This document shows, one piece after another, positions 18,752 to 20,966 of a stretch of 20,966 nt of DNA. Under the pieces are notes generated by a model that was not told where the DNA came from, ran no database searches, and worked only from the letters and a program-made list of their open reading frames with translations. Position numbers and translations under genes: made by a program. Where the stretch lies: the NCBI GenBank assembly GCA_900552905.1, contig USBR01000015.1, positions 1-20,966 on the forward strand, in the 5' to 3' direction. Positions within the stretch are counted from its first letter, which is position 1, and each line of letters begins with the position of its first letter. This stretch comes from an uncultured Succinatimonas sp. (GTDB taxonomy: Bacteria > Pseudomonadota > Gammaproteobacteria > Enterobacterales > Succinivibrionaceae).

Positions 18752-20372
18752 TCAAAAAAACAATGAAGATATGACCAAAGCAGTCGTTAAAAAGCCGCGC
18801 CGCTTTACCCTAGTTTGGGTAATTCCTTTATTAGCTATGATCATCACGGCTATGTTGATTTGGAACAATACCATCAATGTAGGTCCGGTCATTAAGATTA
18901 CTATGGCAGATGCTGAGGGCATGGAAGCGGGTAAGACCTTAGTTAAATTCAGATCGGTAGTCGTAGGTACGGTTAAGGAAATCAATTTAAGTCAGGATTT
19001 TTCTAAAACAGTGCTCACCGTACAGATGAAACCTGATACTAAGGAACTGTTAAACCATAAAACCAAGTTTTGGGTGGTTAAGCCGCGTATTGAGAATACC
19101 TCAGTTTCAGGCTTAGAAACCATTTTATCAGGTGCCTATTTACAGCTTTTAAAGGGTGATGATAAGAATTTTGAGGATGAATTTGTCTGCTTAGATACCC
19201 CTCCGGTATCAACTGAAAGCGGTTATGGCAAAAATATCTATTTAGAGTCTCCTGAAAGCAAAAAGGTGCAATTAGGCGATCCATTAATTTATAAGGGCTT
19301 TAAGGTCGGTTCTGTTACCTATGTTGCTTTAGATACAGAGCATAATCTCATTCGCTATACCGTCTATATTGAGGAAAAATACAAGCATTTAGTCGGCAAG
19401 AACTCTGTTTTTTGGATCTATAACGGCTTGGATTTTTCTTTAGGCGCTAGCGGTATCGATGTTAGCATCGATAGTATTCAAAATATTCTGCAAGGAGGCA
19501 TTGTCTTTGACAATTTAGACAATGACGGCCGTGATCTTAAGAGTAAACCTGAGATCGAAACCTATACGCTCTATGACGACAAAAAGAAGGCGCATTTAAA
19601 CTACATGATGCAAAAGCCTAATTTTGTGGTAATGGTCGATAATAATTTAAAAAATATTAAAGTTGGTAGCAAGGTCAGCTTTAAGGGTATCAATGTAGGT
19701 GAAGTCATTGCCACCGCTTGGTATGAGAACGAGTTAGATTTATATAAAGAAAATAATCAAATTCCGGTTTTAATTGCCATCGATTCAAAGGCTTCAGATG
19801 AGCAGTTTATTTTAGATTTTTATAATAATGCTTTAAAAAATAAGAAATTATGCGCCTCATTAAGTTCAAGTTCACTTATAACTTCAGGCAATAAGATCGA
19901 TCTTATCTTCAATGAGTCTAAGTGTGGCTTTGAGTATGCAACCTATCGTAATCTGCCAGTGATTGCTGCCGTATCTGAGGGGGCAATCACCGATCAGATC
20001 AATAGTGTTTTAGAGAATATTAAGGCCATTGATTTTTCTAAGCTCTCCTCAGAGATGTCTAAGGCTATGACCTCTTTAGATAAACTTATTAGCAATTTAG
20101 ATAAAGTGGCTAAGTCTGTTGATGATCAAAAGACCGTCGGTAATATCAATGAGGTTTTACAAAAACTCAATGAGCTTTTAGTTACTCTAAATAAGACTAC
20201 TGGCGATTATAGCAAGAGCTCTAAGTTCTATGAGGAAGTTGATAGAACCTTAGAGCATATCAATAGCCTTATCAATGATTTACAACCGGCAATTGAAAAG
20301 ATAGGAAGAAATCCTAATTCAATTATTTTTGGTGCTGAAAGTACCGATCCTGAAATTAAGGTTTCAAAATGA
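18738..20372 (+). CDS. pqiB: Intermembrane lipid transport protein PqiB (MCE domains)
   Basis: 544 aa, almost the E. coli length (546). A short cytoplasmic N-terminus and one membrane anchor (about 23-42) are followed by three MCE domains. Each shows the Val/Phe-Lys-Phe-Arg/Lys-x-x-x-Val-Gly-x-Val type of core: VKFRSVVVGTV near 68-78, YKGFKVGSV near 185-193, and FKGINVGEV near 314-322. A long C-terminal helical region from about 410 (rich in LENI, LDKLISNLDKV and similar heptads) corresponds to the needle of E. coli PqiB that spans the periplasm. The start lies within the end of pqiA, and its stop overlaps the pqiC start (ATGA). Three MCE domains rather than seven argue for PqiB over LetB/YebT. 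Confidence 0.95.
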   Translation: MQENNQKNNEDMTKAVVKKPRRFTLVWVIPLLAMIITAMLIWNNTINVGPVIKITMADAEGMEAGKTLVKFRSVVVGTVKEINLSQDFSKTVLTVQMKPDTKELLNHKTKFWVVKPRIENTSVSGLETILSGAYLQLLKGDDKNFEDEFVCLDTPPVSTESGYGKNIYLESPESKKVQLGDPLIYKGFKVGSVTYVALDTEHNLIRYTVYIEEKYKHLVGKNSVFWIYNGLDFSLGASGIDVSIDSIQNILQGGIVFDNLDNDGRDLKSKPEIETYTLYDDKKKAHLNYMMQKPNFVVMVDNNLKNIKVGSKVSFKGINVGEVIATAWYENELDLYKENNQIPVLIAIDSKASDEQFILDFYNNALKNKKLCASLSSSSLITSGNKIDLIFNESKCGFEYATYRNLPVIAAVSEGAITDQINSVLENIKAIDFSKLSSEMSKAMTSLDKLISNLDKVAKSVDDQKTVGNINEVLQKLNELLVTLNKTTGDYSKSSKFYEEVDRTLEHINSLINDLQPAIEKIGRNPNSIIFGAESTDPEIKVSK

Positions 20373-20893
20373 TTAAGAAATTAAGCTTAGTTTTAGTAGC
20401 CTCAGCTTTATTGTCAGGCTGTTTAAATACCACTGTGACTAATGATGACTTTATCAGCTATACCATAGTTGATGGAATTAATCCTAATGCCTTACATAGC
20501 GATATGAATGTCACTGTCAAGGTTAAAGCCCCGCTTAATAAGGGCAATATCGTGGTTAAAACCTCTGATGTGGGACTGAGGGTTACTAATAGCCACAAAT
20601 GGGCTCAGAGCCTTGATGAGCAGCTTAAATTTCTGACTATAAGCGAGCTTTATAACTATGCTCTGCCGTCTCATTTAGAGTATGACCTGCAGATCTTACA
20701 ATTCTATGGCAGTGTCGACGGTAAGGTCTATATTGCTCTTTCATGTAAGGTGAAACAGGGCGAGCTTATCCGTTTAGATAAAGCCTATGAAAGCGTGGAA
20801 ATGCAAAAATCAGATGGTTATGAGGCTTTAGTTGAAGCGTTAAAAGAAGGTTATATTAAGCTTGTAAAGAGAATAGCTTTAGATTTAATGTAG
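20369..20893 (+). CDS. pqiC: Outer-membrane lipoprotein PqiC
   Basis: 174 aa lipoprotein. The signal peptide MIKKLSLVLVASALL ends in the lipobox LLSGC with the lipidated Cys18. The next residue is Leu, not Asp, which fits outer-membrane sorting. The rest is a small alpha/beta domain of the PqiC/YmbA type (ABC-type transport auxiliary lipoprotein family). It should anchor the tip of the PqiB needle at the outer membrane. Overall similarity is modest, so the call rests on the lipobox, the size and the place right after pqiB, with ATGA stop-start overlap. Confidence 0.9.
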   Translation: MIKKLSLVLVASALLSGCLNTTVTNDDFISYTIVDGINPNALHSDMNVTVKVKAPLNKGNIVVKTSDVGLRVTNSHKWAQSLDEQLKFLTISELYNYALPSHLEYDLQILQFYGSVDGKVYIALSCKVKQGELIRLDKAYESVEMQKSDGYEALVEALKEGYIKLVKRIALDLM

Positions 20894-20902
20894 AGATAGC
20901 AC

Positions 20903-20930
20903 AAGGGAGATTAGTTAAATCTCCCTTTTT
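20903..20930 (+). terminator. Intrinsic terminator after pqiC
   Basis: AAGGGAGATT (20903-20912) and AATCTCCCTT (20918-20927) form a 10-bp perfect stem with a 5-base loop, followed by further T (to 20930). It starts 9 bases after the pqiC stop and separates pqiABC from the converging mnmE. Confidence 0.9.
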
Positions 20931-20935
20931 CGTAT

Positions 20936-20966
20936 TTATTTACCGATGCAGAAGGTAGAGAAGATT
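20936..20966 (-). CDS. mnmE: tRNA modification GTPase MnmE, C-terminal fragment cut by the window edge
   Basis: On the minus strand the last bases encode IFSTFCIGK followed by TAA (20936-20938). The FC(I)GK ending is the near-invariant C-terminus of MnmE, whose cysteine is in the conserved CxGK motif. The rest of the gene lies outside the window. MnmE is the partner GTPase of MnmG, encoded at 9817-11703. The fragment is only nine residues, but the motif is very specific. Confidence 0.8.
   Translation of the reverse strand, partial: IFSTFCIGK

Overview
The window looks like the replication-origin-proximal region of an AT-rich, anaerobically living gammaproteobacterium. A member of the Aeromonadales/Succinivibrionaceae is my best guess. 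This is inferred from protein similarity and gene order recalled from memory; no search was run. The evidence is the mnmG-rsmG-parA-parB-atpI-atpBEFHAGDC order found in many gammaproteobacteria, ATP synthase subunits very close to those of E. coli, an EF-P of the arginine type paired with EarP, an oxygen-sensitive class III ribonucleotide reductase, and strong use of TTA leucine codons.

Layout. (1) Positions 120-11703, minus strand: a long co-directional cluster, mnmG, rsmG, parA, parB, atpI, then the eight F1Fo ATP synthase structural genes ending in an intrinsic terminator at 50-94. A perfect 13-bp inverted repeat before atpB carries a strong sigma-70-like promoter in both directions. (2) Positions 11704-12364: a 660-bp gene-free, very AT-rich stretch upstream of mnmG. 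It is rich in ATTAAT and has weak DnaA-box-like 9-mers, and is a candidate oriC. (3) Positions 12295-14232, minus strand: efp with its terminator, and earP, whose product should glycosylate Arg32 of EF-P. (4) Positions 14348-17348, plus strand: an anaerobic ribonucleotide reductase operon. nrdD stops before its glycyl radical domain. That domain is encoded by a separate 52-codon ORF (16655-16813) with its own ribosome binding site, followed after one base by nrdG. (5) Positions 17540-20893, plus strand: pqiA-pqiB-pqiC, an overlapping operon for a MCE-type lipid transport system, with a terminator. (6) The last 31 bases hold the C-terminus of mnmE on the minus strand.

How the parts fit. MnmG and MnmE together make the wobble-uridine tRNA modification. 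ParAB segregate the origin region. EarP and EF-P relieve ribosome stalling at polyproline. NrdD, the detached radical peptide and NrdG should together make dNTPs without oxygen. PqiABC maintains envelope lipids.

The most notable observation is the split NrdD. The radical-bearing glycine sits on a separate small protein, while the large subunit ends in a diverged look-alike of the same segment with a Cys-X3-Cys tail. Secondary points are a four-cysteine insertion in the periplasmic N-terminus of ATP synthase subunit a, and the symmetric bidirectional promoter before atpB.
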